A stretch of 64,000 nucleotides of DNA from Cryptomeria japonica (lineage: Eukaryota > Streptophyta > Pinopsida > Cupressales > Cupressaceae), in NCBI RefSeq assembly GCF_030272615.1, contig NC_081415.1:622851740-622915739 (forward strand), given 5' to 3'. Under the pieces are notes generated by a model that saw only the letters and a list, made by a program, of their open reading frames with translations, did no database searches and had not been told where the DNA came from. This document shows, in pieces, positions 43,325 to 55,542 of this stretch; position 1 is the stretch's first letter, and every line of letters begins with the position of its first letter. The position numbers were made by a program, and so were the translations under genes.

Positions 43325-44568
43325 TATTGGCTATTTGGAGGAATTGATTATGTGTTGCATTGATGTTTTGTAATTAATGTCAACACTAGTTGTTTTGGTT
43401 GTTTACTTGTATCCTTTTTGTCTCGGTAAGTTGTTTGGTTTCTGGTTGGTGAGATCATGATGATCCGGTATACTCCGGTATGCTTTGGCTTATGGAATTG
43501 GCTTGGATCTTCTATTCATGCTACTTAGATTCATGTTCAGTTAGTTGGTTTTGATTTGGTGATTGGATGCTATCTTATATGCTGGTAAGCATGGTTTATT
43601 GATTCGGTGAGGGTTTCCTCGGTAGAGCTTTGATGGAGATATTTTGATGTTATGTATAAGTGGTGTTGGTGAAGATTCTAGTAGAGATTTAGGATGTTGA
43701 TAGTAATCATGTTCAAGACTTGGTTGATTAAGATCATTGCTTTAGCATGTGTGGACCTAAATTGGGTCCGGTACTATCTAGGTTTCAGACTGACTTAATA
43801 TAACGTGTTGGGACTTGTCGATGTGTTTCCAAGATGTCTTATGGGTTGGATATTATTTGTTTGGCCTTTGGCTGACATGTTTTATAATTATGTAATTGCT
43901 TTATTGTTTGGTGGTTGAACTTATTGTTTATGGTCGAGGGTTTGTATATATGTATATATGTGTATGATCTCATTGTAGATCATGTAAGGGATAATGGTAA
44001 GGATGTATAGGAGCAAATAATGTAATAATCATTCATGCCAAGGATTTAGTCGAGCATTGGTGATCGAGTTGGGTTTACGTAAGAGGATTATGTCCTCTGG
44101 TATTGAGCTTAACCAGAACTCTACTCATGCATAGTAGATGCTATCATTGTAGTCCATTCTTCCTTCCGAATTGTAGTCTGTATTTTTATGTAGTCAGTGA
44201 GACTCCTTTTGTGATGAGTAGTGTGCTCTATGTTGTTGGCCTTCCTGAAAGTGCAGGCCCCTCAATTTGTAATCACATACTTACTGCAAAAGTATTATTT
44301 GACTATGGGTAGGCTTCCGACTGTGGTTTTTCCCTTTACCGTGTTTTCCACATACAAATCTTGGTGTCATGTGGATGGTATCTATTCTCTAACTGTTCAT
44401 TGTGCTTAATTGGTATATCTTCTATTTCGGTAATTGGTTTATGCTTTCCGTTACTGATCTTATGTGTTTCAGTATTAAAGTTTTAATTGCTTAAGATTCC
44501 AATAATCTGCTGACAACTGATTCCCCCTCCCCTCTCAGTTGTCTTCTAGTTATTTGAATTGTCTAACA
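43325..44568 (+). repeat. First LTR of the array (5' LTR of Copia-3)
   Basis: It runs from TATTGGCTATTTGGAGG to GTCTAACA and matches the Copia-2 LTR subtype, including GGATGTATAGGAGCAAAT near 44004. A TATA-like GTATATATGTATATATG lies at 43944-43960. It contains the GTGGTTTTTCCC...TTTTCCACAT block near 44322-44352. Confidence 0.88.
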
Positions 44569-44570
44569 AT

Positions 44571-44582
44571 TGGTATTAGAGA
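44571..44582 (+). promoter_or_regulatory. Primer binding site of Copia-3
   Basis: TGGTATTAGAGA, two changes from TGGTATCAGAGC, lies 2 bp from the LTR end. Confidence 0.75.
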
Positions 44583-44599
44583 ACCAGTAATCTCTGCTA

Positions 44600-44830
44600 G
44601 AAGAGTACCTAAAGGACCAAAAGGAAGTAAGTATGAATGAAAATCACCTTTTAAATGTTTTTCATGTAATAAGATATGTCATTTTGCACCTAGACTTCCT
44701 GAAATGAATTCAAAATTTGAAGAAAGAGCTAGAAGATCTTTTAAGCCTAACCCTAGATATCAGAACAAGCATAAGTACAAGAAATACATAGATAAATCAT
44801 GTTAATTTATGGATGAGGAAGGTGTGACTA
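44600..44830 (+). pseudogene. Copia-3 gag remnant (zinc knuckle region only)
   Basis: Sequence passes from 30 bp after the primer site directly to a gag segment (RRVPKGPKGSKYE) that in Copia-4 begins at about 51760, so some 1 kb of gag is deleted. The knuckle CFSCNKICHFAPRL has lost its last Cys. A stop and a frameshift follow. Confidence 0.8.
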
Positions 44831-44849
44831 ATTTTGATGATGAACCGAC

Positions 44850-46330
44850 ACAAGACCCTGTTGGTTCCAACAATGGAAAGGAATGGTGTTCTTGGCTATC
44901 AAGGAAGATGATCCGACACTGGAAGAGAATGTACCTAAAGAGAAGGCCCTTGCTACTAAAATTGAAGATCAGGATGAATGGGTAATTGATAGTGGATGTT
45001 CACATCATATTGATTGGAGATAAAAATAAGTTTCTATGTTTGCAATAATTTTATGGCAGTCTGGTTAGATTTGGTGATGACAAAGCATGCATGATAAAAG
45101 GAAGATGAACTATATAATTAGATGGTAAGCACAATACTGATAATGTTTATTATGTTGAAGGTTTAAGGAATAATATTTTGAGTGTAGGAAAATTGGTGGA
45201 CAAGGGATTTCAATTACAATTAAAGGATGGAAAATGCAAAATCATTAATAGATCTAGATTGGAGATTGTAACCGGTACTCAGACAAAAGGTAATATATTT
45301 TGTTTGAATTCCGGTGAGAAGACATGTTTGATTGAACAAATTGATGAGAGTTGGCTTTGGCATAAAAGGCTATGTCATGCGAATTTTGATTGCATGGTAA
45401 AGATCAGTTCAACTAAGGCAGTTAGAGATATACCTAAGATTTTGAAGCCCTATAATCTGGTATGTAAAGAATGTCAAATGGGAAAATAGGTCAGAACCTT
45501 TTTTAAGAGTATACAAGACAAATCTAATGATGTTCTTGATCTTATTCATACTTATTTGTGTGGCCTTTCTAGAATCAAAAGTTTTCAAGGTGATAGATAT
45601 TTTATACTAATCATTGATGATTATTCTAGAATGATGTGGGTTGCTTTTCTAAGGGAGAAATCTGAGGATTTTGAAAAGTTTAAAATCTTTAAAGCTAAGG
45701 TTGAAACTGAGATAGGATCCAAGATTAAGTTCTTAAAGTCAAATCATGATGGAGAATTCACATCCAGTGAGTTTAATAACTTTTGTGAGAAACATAGCAT
45801 AAGGTGACAAATTTATGCTCCCAGACACGTCAGCAGAATGGAGTTGTGGAACGAAAGAACATAACTATCTTGGATGCTACTAGAACCATGATGATGGAAG
45901 CTAATCTACCTCATATCTATTGGAGAGAAGCAGTGAGGACAACAATCTATAGATTCACTAGAGTTCATATAAAAGGATAAAATGGTAAGACACCTTATGA
46001 ATTATGGTTTCGCAATACACCTACAGTTGAGTATTTTAGAATCTTTGGTAGTAAATGTTATATAAAGAGAGATGATTTAATTGGAAAATTTGATCCTAGA
46101 TGTGATGAAGGAATGTTTCTTGGTTATTCTAATGAAAGCAAAGCATATAGATGTTATAACAAGAGATTGTAGAGAATTGTGGAGAGCGCTAATGTCAAGG
46201 TGGATGAGAAAAATAGAATGTGAAATCAGAATTTATGAGCAAGAACTGGCAGTGGAAATGATCATAGCTGAACCAGTAACACCTTTACTAGAACATAATG
46301 TTGAGCCACTTACTCCGGCAGTATCATAAA
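44850..46330 (+). pseudogene. Copia-3 protease and integrase
   Basis: The protease site VIDSGCSHHI is seen at about 44980, then a one-base insertion breaks the frame. The pre-integrase finger (SWLWHKRLCHANFD, CKECQMGK) is in the 45178-45489 frame. In the core the first catalytic Asp is Tyr (HTYLCGL) and the second is Asn (LKSNHDGEF), while VVERKN keeps the Glu. Several stops (e.g. 45487, 45805, 45978) add to the loss. It is clearly inactive. Confidence 0.85.
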
Positions 46331-46392
46331 ATTCAATAGTAATTGAAGAATAGGAAAGAGGAACAAAGAATCAGAAGACTCCTTGGTATTTA

Positions 46393-47250
46393 ATGTTGAA
46401 TCATTTCGAAGATCAAATTATTGGGGATAAGAACAATGGATTGATGACAAGAAGAAGATTGATAGCTAATGATGTATGTTTAGTTTCTCAAGTTGAACCG
46501 GTATTAGTAACTAAAGAATGTAAAGATGAATGTTGGATGAAAGCTATGGAAGAAGAATTAGATCAGATAGAAAAGAATAACACATGGATTTTAGTTCCCT
46601 AGCCTAAAAATAAGAAAGTTATTGGAACTAAATGGGTATTTAGGAATAAATTAAATGAAGATGGACAAGTTGTAAGAAATAAAGCTAGATTGGTTTGTAA
46701 AGGATATTCTCAGAAGGAAGGAATTGATTATGGTGAAACGTTTGCACATGTAGCTAGGATTGAAGCTGTAAGACTATTTTCTTGCCTATGCTACACATAA
46801 AAAATACAAGGTTTATCAGATGAATGTTAAGTGTTCTTTTTTTAATGGTGATCTTGATGAGGAAGTTTATATTGAGCAACCTGAAGGCTTTTCACTTTCA
46901 GATGATAAAAACATGGTTTGCAGGTTAAAGAAAGCCTTATATGGATTGAAATAGGCACCTAGAGCTTGGTATGAAAGGTTGGACAAATATCTTTTAAAAC
47001 TTGGTTTTACTAAAGGTAATACTGACAGTGATCTATATTATAAAGTCACTAATTATAATATACTGATTATTGAGGTCTTTGTTGATGACATCATTTTTGG
47101 AGGTGAGGATAAGTTGTGCATGGAATTTTCTAACAATATGAAGAATGAATTTGAGATGTATATGATTGGGGAAATGAATTTTTTCTTAGGTTTGTAAATT
47201 ACTCATACTAATAAAGGTATTTTCATCTATCAAACTAAGTATGCTAGTGA
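46393..47250 (+). pseudogene. Copia-3 reverse transcriptase
   Basis: Motifs in order: [63 protein letters not shown] (the first catalytic Asp is Asn), ALYGLK then a stop, and VFVDDIIFGG with both active-site Asp kept, then EMYMIGEMNFFLGL. Frameshifts lie near 46780-46980. Confidence 0.86.
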
Positions 47251-47251
47251 G

Positions 47252-47960
47252 TTGTTGAAGAAATTTGGTCTTGAAAATACTAAACCGGTTGGTGCTCCTA
47301 TGGTTACAAGTGAGAAATTAACAAAGAAAGATGAATCAGCACCAGTAAATCCTAAAAGATACGAGTCTATGATTGGAGGTCTACTATATTTGACTCAGAC
47401 TAGATTGGATATAATGAATGCAGTTTGCATTGCATCAAGATATCAAAGTAATCCTAGAGAAAATCATGAGAGTGCGGTGACAAGGATTTTTAGGTACTTA
47501 CAAGGAACATCTAAATATGGTTTGTTTTATCCTAAAGATGATGACTTTAATTTATGTGCATATATGGATGTAGATTGGGAAGGTGATGTTGATGATCAGA
47601 AGAGCATTTCCGGTGGATCTTTCTTTCTTGGAAATAAAGTTATTTCATGGATTAGCAAGAGACAATCATGTACTTCCTTATCTACTACTGAAGCTGAGTA
47701 TGTTGTTGTTGCTACTAACTATACACAAGTTCTATGGATGAAGCAAATGTTAAAGGACATAAAAGTGCATTGCAATGAACTGGTAGTTATTCATTGTGAT
47801 AACTCTGCTGCTATAGACATATCAAAGAATCCGATATTCCACTCTAAGACAAAGCACATATCTATCAAATACAACTTCATGAAAGAAAAGGTGGAATAAA
47901 ATGAAGTTAGATTGGTTTATGTGAACACTAAAGAGAAGATTGCAAACATCTTCACTAAAC
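47252..47960 (+). pseudogene. Copia-3 RNase H
   Basis: A 215-codon frame: KPVGAPMV, YLTQTRLDIMNAV, then RNase H with CAYMDVDWEGD (one Asp-block change against CAYTDADWAGD), SLSTTEAEYV and VIHCDNSAAIDISKN. A stop (about 47897) precedes VNTKEKIANIFTKP. It is the longest intact stretch of this element. Confidence 0.86.
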
Positions 47961-48384
47961 CTTCGCCTAAAGAATCATCTGAGTACCTCAAAGACAGATT
48001 AAGGATTTCTGCCCCTCCATTAGAAAACTGATTGATTCCATTTGGCATCAGTCTGGTATGCATTATCAGATATTATTCATTTCGGATTGATGCGGTGATT
48101 CTACTACTCAAGGGGAGTAGTTAGTCTTGTGATTCAGTTGTTTATGATTTCTGTTCGATGTTTATATCAGATCTTTGGCATTGATGTCAAAGGAGGAGAG
48201 ATATTCATGTGAAAAATTTAAGGATTTATATACATTAGGGGGAGAAATTTGTAGAATGTAACTACGATATCATCTACAGGGAGAGTATGAGTCAAAATTT
48301 CATTGCTATATTCTTGTGTGGGAGATTTGTTTGGTATTTCTTGGCACTTGGATGTTTTTCATATCTAGTGTTGCCATCAATGCT

Positions 48385-48396
48385 AAAGGGGGAGAT
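48385..48396 (+). promoter_or_regulatory. Polypurine tract of Copia-3
   Basis: AAAGGGGGAGAT immediately before the middle LTR. Confidence 0.88.
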
Positions 48397-49618
48397 TGTT
48401 GATCGTTTGATGGAATTAGTTATGCATTGCATTGATGTTTTGTCATTGATGTCAACATTAGCCGTTGTATCTGTTTACTGGTATTCGGTTGGTTTGGGTA
48501 GGATGAGTGGTTTCTGGTTGGTAAGATCATGTTGATCTGATATACTCTAGTATGCTTTGGCTTATGGAATTAGCTTATATATTCTATTCATGCTATTTAG
48601 ATATATGTTCAGTCAGTTGGTATTGATTTTGTAATCGGATGCTATCTTATATGCTGGTAAGCCTGGTTTATTGATCCGGTGAGGGTTTCACCGATAGAGA
48701 TTTGTTGAAGATATTTTAATATTATACATAAGTAGTATTGGTGAAACTTTTGGAAGGGATTCGGGATGCTGATGGTGATTATGTTAGAGACTTGACTGAT
48801 TGGGATAATTTCTTTAGCACGTGTGGACCTAAATTGGGTATGATGCTATCTAGGTTATGGACCGACTTAATGTAACGTGTTGTTGGAACTTATCGATGTG
48901 TTTCTAGGATGACTTATGGGTTGGATGATATTTGTTTGGCCTCAAGACAACATGTTTTATAATTATTTAATAGGTTTTATTGTCTGGGTGGCCGACCTAA
49001 TTGTTTAAGGTATAGGGTTTGTATAAATGTGTATGATCTCATTGTAGATCATGGTATGCAAGTGAATAATGCAATAATCATTCATGCAGAGGATTTGGTC
49101 GATTATAGGTGATCAAGTTGGCTTTATGCAAGAGATTTAAGATCTCTGGTATTGAGCTTAATCAAAACTATACTCAGGCATAGGAGATTCTATTATTGCA
49201 GTTCATTCTTCCTTTCAGATTGTAGTATAGATTTCTTATGTAGTCAGTGAGACTCCTTTTGTAATGAGAAGTGTGCTCTAGGCTGTTGGCCTTCCTACAA
49301 GTGCAGGCCCCTCAATTTGTAATCACATACTTACTGCAAATGTATTATCTGACTGTGGACAGGCTTCCCAACATTGTTTTTCCCTTTACCAGGTTTTCCA
49401 CATATAAATATCAGTGTCATGTGGATGGTAACTATTCTCTAATTGTTGCTTGTGCTTAATTGGTATATCTATTATTTTAGTGATTGGTTTATGTATTCCG
49501 GTATTGATCTTATGTATTCCGGTAATAAAGTTTTAAATGCTTAAAGTTTCGGTAATCTGGTGACAACTGACTCATCCCTCCCTCTCACTTGTCCTCTGGA
49601 TATTTGAACTATCTAACA
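48397..49618 (+). repeat. Middle LTR shared by Copia-3 and Copia-4
   Basis: It runs from TGTTGATCG to ATCTAACA, with a PPT on its left and a primer site on its right. Its sequence sides with the third LTR (both lack the GGATGTATAGGAGCAAAT segment), so it is best read as the 5' LTR of Copia-4. Confidence 0.88.
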
Positions 49619-49620
49619 AT

Positions 49621-49632
49621 TGGTATTCAAGC
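49621..49632 (+). promoter_or_regulatory. Primer binding site of Copia-4
   Basis: TGGTATTCAAGC, a degenerate initiator tRNA-Met site (TGGTATCAGAGC), 2 bp from the LTR. Confidence 0.75.
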
Positions 49633-49675
49633 TCTGGTCCTCTTTGTAGAAGCTTAACCACTTGAGGAAGATCCT

Positions 49676-50044
49676 ATGGCATCTAACAGTTCAAATTCAT
49701 CTACAACTATCTTCCAAAGATAAATTCCTAGGCTTGATGGAACAAATTATAGAGTATGGAAGACTCGGATGTGGACTCATCTAAGATGTCTTGGTAAGGA
49801 AATCTAGGAGATCATTGAGAATGGTGTAACCCCTTTTAATCTGGCATCTGGCAATCCTCCTCTGACAAACTTGGATAAGGAGCTTGAGAATGATTTTAGA
49901 GCTAGTGAAGCCCTCTTGTGTGCACTTTTTGATCAATAAATAATGGGATTGACTGACAAATCAACAACAAAGGCTATATGGGACAAGTTGGAGACTCTAA
50001 ATGAAGGTGACCCTACTATTAAGATTGATAAAATTGATGGTTAC
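49676..50044 (+). pseudogene. Copia-4 gag, N-terminal part
   Basis: From ATG 49676 it reads MASNSSNSS, then PRLDGTNYRVWKTRMWTHL and DKLETLNEGDPTIKIDKIDGY, the copia-type Gag (UBN2) domain. The solo gypsy LTR interrupts it at 50045. Stops are present at about 49722, 49807 and 49936. Confidence 0.85.
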
Positions 50045-51512
50045 TGTAGACGTATAAAATGGACCATATTCCTAAATGAATATTTTATGTTAATTTCTCT
50101 ATTTGATTAAATCCAATTTAATTAAATTATCCACATTCTTCTATTTAATTAAATAAATTATTCAATTTATTTAAATTAAATTCACTATACCATTTAATGA
50201 ATAAATCATTTTATTCAATTAAATCCCCCTATCCACTTTTAATTAAATTCAAATTTAATTAAATAGTTATCCCAAATTGAATAAATCAAATTTATTTAAT
50301 TACAACCAAATTGAATGAAAATCATTTAATTCAATTAAATCCTATTATCCCTCCATCCACTTGCAAAATTGCAAACCCCTTTCTAATCCCTTCTAGAATC
50401 TTCTAAACACTTCTAATTAACCTAACCCTCTAAATTTTGTCACATCCCTAAGCAAAGGGAAGTCACTTCTCAAATGGCTCAAAGTCTTTGATAACCATTA
50501 AAGGTTTTCAACCTTCAACCACCAAAACCCTTAAAGTCTTTGAAAACCATTGAAGGCTTCCAACCTTCAACCACTTAATCCCCAAAGTCTCCAATAACCA
50601 TTAATGGTTAATTCAAACCCTCCCACATGGTTAAAACATTTGTTTTGACTCAACCTCTATCCAACCCAAGGGTCTCATCAGGCCATTAATGCTTTGACCA
50701 TGATTATCTCTTAATCATTTGCACAAAGGTTTATCCTTGGATTAGCTCTTAATCCAGTGGGTAATCCTAACTTAGACTTGACCCTTAGCCTTTAGCTAAC
50801 CATGAGGTCCTCTCAGGCCTTTAATGCCTACAACCCCTTCTCTCAACCCAATCCTATATTGACACTTGTCACCATTTCATTGGTGCCAATTGTGCACATG
50901 GATCCCTAACTTTCAAACTCAACCCTTGATTAAACCATTCAATCCTGACCATCCATTGCCCTGTTTGTGCTATAAATAGAGCTCTCATTCCTCCATTTTA
51001 AAACAATCATCTTTCAAATTTGAAGCATCACACTTATGCTCAAATATATTCAAGCTTTCTCATTTCATATATGCTCATCATTTAGCCTCTCTTTAAATCA
51101 GGAATTAGACTAAATATGCATGTTTAGAATAATTTCTTTATCATTTTAGCTCAATCATAGATTAAATATATCATGCTAGGATAGTATTCATACTAATATC
51201 GTCATCTTATCATTTAGTTTATTGCATTTCTAGAATCATATATAGCTTACAACACATCTCATACTAAAATCAATCAAAGCATCCCTCGTTCTTGCATTTG
51301 CCATCCCTGAACCATTTTGCTCAGTGATCTGAGAGCAAAACATTGGTTTGAGGGACATTGTGAGATAGAGAACCATGGGACCCTCCTTGGGAAGCTGAGT
51401 AATACTACGTTACTCCATAGCTTGCACCAAGAAGTCCTGTGTGTGTGTGTGGACTAGTATTCTAACATATTTTCACATATTGAGTTTTATCAGCCCACTT
51501 TTCCCGCATACA
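50045..51512 (+). mobile_element. Solo gypsy LTR in Copia-4 gag, TSD GTTAC
   Basis: It runs from TGTAGACG to CGCATACA (1468 bp), flanked by GTTAC on both sides (50040-50044 and 51513-51517). It resembles the Gypsy-2 LTR read in its own direction: AT-rich first part, then CACTTGCAAA, CTTCTAGAATCTTCTAAAC, GTCACATCCCTAAGC and AGTCACTTCTCAAA, and a TATA box CTATAAATAG at 50970. No primer site or coding sequence accompanies it. Confidence 0.93.
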
Positions 51513-51517
51513 GTTAC

Positions 51518-51960
51518 TAGGTGAGATATAAGAATTTGAATATGGAAGAATATGAAAGGATTACTGCATTTATGGAAAGGGTAAATGAAATTGTCATGGG
51601 AAGAATTTAGAGCTTCTGTTCTGTGAAGTTTGAACCTTGTTTTCATGCATTTACATCATCAACTAGAAAGAAAGATTGGAAAGATTTTTTATGCAAAGGA
51701 ATTGAAAGATATGAAGAGGGAAGATGAAGAATTTGAGCAACTTGGAGCCCTATTTGCAAGAAGAGTACCTAAAGGACCGATAGGAAGTAAATATGAAGGA
51801 AAATGACTCTTTAAATGTTTTGCATGTAATAAGATAGATCATTTTGCATCTAGATGTCCTAAAAGGAATTAAAGATTTGAAGAAAGAGCTATAAGATCTT
51901 TTAAGCCTAACACTGAATATCAGAACAAGCATAAGTATAGGAGAAACAAAGACAAATTAT
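51518..51960 (+). pseudogene. Copia-4 gag, C-terminal part with zinc knuckle
   Basis: It resumes after the solo LTR (YKNLNMEEYERITAFMERVNE), then has a deletion of roughly 150 bp relative to Copia-2 (near 51608). It continues with TSSTRKKDWKD, LFARRVPKGPIGSKYEG and an intact knuckle CFACNKIDHFASRC (about 51818-51859). Confidence 0.82.
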
Positions 51961-51983
51961 GTTACTTTGTAGATGAGGAAGGT

Positions 51984-52660
51984 GTGATTGATTCTGATGG
52001 TGAATCGATAGAAGACTCCACTAGTGGTTCTACCAATGGAAAGGAATGGGTGTTCCTGGCTATCAAGGAAGATGATCAGGTAATGGAAGAGAATATACCT
52101 AAAGAAAAGGCCCTTGCTGCTAATATTAAAGATAAGAATGAATGGGTAATAGACAGTGGATGTTCACATCATATGACTGGAGATAAAAGGAATTTTTTAT
52201 CTTTGCAAGAATTTGATGGCGGTCTGGTTAGATTTGGAGATGACAAAGTATGCATGATCAAAGGAAGAGGAAACATATCATTAGATGGTAACAACAATAC
52301 TGATAATGTTTATTATGTTGAAGGTTTAAGGCATAATCTTTTGATTGTAGGACAGTTGGTGGATAAGGGATTTCAATTACAATTCAAGGATGGAAAATGC
52401 AAGATCATTAATAGATATGTATTGGATATTGCTACCGGTACTCAGACAAATGGGAATATATTTCATTTGAATTCCGGTGAGAAGGCATGTTTGATTTCAT
52501 AAATTGTTGAGAGTTGGCTTTGGCATAAATGGCTATGTTGTGTGAATTTTGATTACATGGTAAAGATCAGTTCAACTAAGGCAGTTAGAGATATCCCTAA
52601 GATTGTGAATCCCTATAATCCTATATGTAAAGAATGTCAAATGGGAAAAAAAGTCAGAAC
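51984..52660 (+). pseudogene. Copia-4 protease and pre-integrase region
   Basis: The 172-codon frame holds the aspartic protease site (D57-S58-G59 in NEWVIDSGCSHHMTGDKR). It then has NTDNVYYVEGLRHNLL and ATGTQTNGNIFHLNSGEK, up to a stop at 52499. SWLWHKWLCCVNFD follows in the same frame and shows that one zinc-finger His/Cys context has changed, then CKECQMGK. Confidence 0.86.
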
Positions 52661-53516
52661 CTCTTTTAAGAGTATACAAGACAAATCTAATGATGTTATT
52701 GATATTATTCATACTGATTTGTGTGGTCCTTCTAGAATCAAAAGTTTTCAAGGTGATAGGTATTTTATGCTTATCATTGATGATTATTCTAGAATGATGT
52801 GGGTTACTTTTCTAAGAGAGAAATTTGATGCTTTTGAAAATTTCAAAATCTTTAAAGCTAAGGTTGAAATTGAGACAGGATTAAAGATTAAGTGCTTAAG
52901 GTCAGATCATGGTGGAGAATTCAAATCTAGTGAGTTTAATAACTTTTGTGAGAAGCATAGCATAAGGAGACAATTTATTGCTCCTTGGACACCTCAACAA
53001 AATGGAGTTGTGGAAAGAAAGAACAAAACTATCTTGGATGTTGCAAGAACCGTGATGATGGAAGCTAATCTACCTCATATCTACTAGAGAGAAATAGTGA
53101 GCACAATAATTTACACATTCAACAGAGTTCATATGAAAGGAGAAACCGGTAAGACACCTTATGAGTTATGGTTTGGAAATACACCTATAGTTAAGTACTT
53201 CAAAATCTTTGGTAGTAAATGTTATATCAAAAGAGACAATTTCATTGGCAAGTTTGATCCTAGTTGTGATGAAGGAATATTTCTTGGTTATTCTAATGAA
53301 AGAAAAGCATATAGATGTTATGACAAAAGATTGGAGAGAATTATGGAGAGCACTAATGTCAAGGTGGATGAGTTGAATAGAAGTCAAAATAAAATTTATG
53401 AGCTAAAATCGGTAGTGGAAATGATCATAACTGAACCGGTAACACCTTTACCAGAACAAAATGCTAAACCATTTACTCCGACAATATCAGAAAATTCAAC
53501 AGTAATTGAAGATTAG
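52661..53516 (+). pseudogene. Copia-4 integrase, catalytic triad intact
   Basis: In the 181-codon frame starting at 52542 the triad is D59 (HTDLCGP), D122 (LRSDHGGEF) and E158 (NGVVERKN), with the correct 35-residue last spacing. A single stop (53085-53087) after EANLPHIY separates the rest, FNRVHMKGETGKTPYELWFGN and CDEGIFLGYSN, in the same frame. It is the best-kept copia integrase in the window. Confidence 0.9.
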
Positions 53517-53602
53517 GAAGAGGAACAAAGAATAAGAGGACTCATAGGTATGTAAGGCTGAATCATTTAGAGGATCAGATCATTGGGGATAAGAACAAAT
53601 GA

Positions 53603-54545
53603 GTGATGACAAGATGGAGATTGGCAGATGATGAGGTATGTTTATTCTCTCAAGTTGAAATGGTATCTGTAACTGAAGCATGTAAAGATGAATGCTGGAT
53701 GAAAGCTATGGAAGAAAAATTCAATCAGATAGAAAAGAATAACACATGGATTTTATTTCCTCGACCTAAAAATAAGAATGTTATTGGAACTAAATGGGTT
53801 TTTAGGAATAAGCTAAATGAAGTTGGACAAGTTGTGAGGAATAAAGCTAGAATGGTTTGTAAAGGATATTCTCAGAAGGAAGGAATTGATTATGATGAAA
53901 CCTTTGCACCAGTAGCTAGGATTTAAGATGTAAGATTATTTCTTGCCTATGTCGCACATAAAAACTACAAGGTTTATTGGATGGATGTTAAGTGTGCTTT
54001 TCTAAATGGGGATCTTGATGAGGAAGTTTATATTGAGAAACCTAATGGCTTTACACTTTCAGATGATAAAAACATGGTTTGTAGGTTAAAGAAAGCCTTA
54101 TATGGATTGAAACAGGCACCTAGAAATTGGTATGCAAGGTTGGACAAATATCTTTTAAAACTTGGTTTCACTAATGGTAATGTTGACAAAGATCTATATT
54201 ATAAAGTCACTGATGATGATATACTAATTATTGAGGTATTTGTTGATGACACCATTTTTGGAGGTGAGGATAAGTTGTGCATGAAATTTTGTAACAATAT
54301 GAGGAATGAATTTGAGATGTATATGATTGGGGAAATGAAATTTTTCTTAGGTTTGTAGATTACTCAAGTTGATAAAGGTATTTTCATCTATCAAACTAAG
54401 TATTCTAGGGAGTTGTTGAAGAAATTTGGTCTTGAAAATTCTAAACCGGTTGGTACTCCTATGGTTACAAGTGAGAAATTAACAAAGAAAGATGAATCAA
54501 CACTGGTAAATCCTACAAGATACAAGTCTATGATTAGAGGTGTGC
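53603..54545 (+). pseudogene. Copia-4 reverse transcriptase
   Basis: [18 protein letters not shown] and [22 protein letters not shown] end at a stop near 53924. In the same frame WMDVKCAFLNG (catalytic Asp), ALYGLKQAPRNWY and VFVDDTIFGG (D89-D90 of the second ORF) follow, ending with FFLGL and a stop at 54356. Relative to integrase the frame has shifted. The active-site residues are intact. Confidence 0.88.
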
Positions 54546-54578
54546 TATAATTGACTCAGACTAGACTAGATATAATGC

Positions 54579-55167
54579 ATGCAGTTTGCATTGTATCAAG
54601 ATATCAAAGTGATCCTACAAAAAATTATGAGTGTGGTGAAAAGGATTTTTAGGTACTTACAAGGAACATTCGAATATGGTTTATGGTATCCTAAAGATGA
54701 TGACTTTAATTTGTGTGCATATACAGATGCAGATTGGGCAGGTGATTTTAATGATTGGAAGAGTGCTTTTGGTGTAGCTTTATATCTTGGAAATAAACTT
54801 ATTTCATGGATCAGAAAGAAACACATCTACTACTGAAGCTGAGTATGTTGCTACTGCTATTAACTATACACAAGTTCTATGGATGAAGCAAATGTTAAAG
54901 GAAATAAAAGTGCATTGCAATGAACTAGTAGTTATTCACTGTGATAACTCTACTGCTATAGACATATCAAATAATCTAGTATTCCACTCTAAGACAAACC
55001 AGATGTCTATCAAATACAACTTCTTGAAAGAAAAGGTGGAAGAAAATGAAGTTAGATTGGTTTATGTGAACACTAAAGAGAAGATTGCAGACATCTTCAC
55101 TTACCTTTGCCTAAAGAATCATTTGAGTACCTCAGAGATAGATAAGGGGTTTCTGCCCCTCCAATAG
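54579..55167 (+). pseudogene. Copia-4 RNase H
   Basis: CAYTDADWAGD, then after a short deletion and frameshift near 54820, STTEAEYVATAINYTQVLWMK and VVIHCDNSTAIDIS, ending with VNTKEKIADIFTYLCLK. The residues are present but lie in two frames. Confidence 0.86.
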
Positions 55168-55530
55168 AAAACTGATTGATTCTATTTGGCATCAGATCGG
55201 TATGCATTATTAGAGCTATTATTCATTCCGGATTGATGTGGTGGTGCTACTACTCAGGGAGGGTAGTTAGTCTTCAAATTTAGTGGTTTATGATTTTTCT
55301 TTGATATTTATGTCAAATATTTGTCATTGATGTCAAATTGGGAGAGATATTCATGTGAAAAACTTAAGGAGTTATATACATTAGGGGGAGAAATTTGCAG
55401 AACGTAACTGTGATATCATCTACAGGGAGAGTATGAATCAGAACTTCATTGCTATATTCTTGTGTGGGAGATTTGTTTGGCATTTCTTGGCACTTGGATG
55501 GTTTTCACATCTAATGTTGCTATCAATGCC

Positions 55531-55542
55531 AAAGGGAGAGAC
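55531..55542 (+). promoter_or_regulatory. Polypurine tract of Copia-4
   Basis: AAAGGGAGAGAC, a slightly changed copy of AAAGGGGGAGAT, abuts the third LTR. Confidence 0.82.

Noticed and set aside
44221..49459. Similar 62-codon frames in three LTRs (44221-44409, 49271-49459 and, on the minus strand, 29925-30113)
   Set aside because: They begin at non-ATG codons, span the shared LTR block, and the fourth LTR has a stop at the equivalent place. The similarity is explained by LTR homology.
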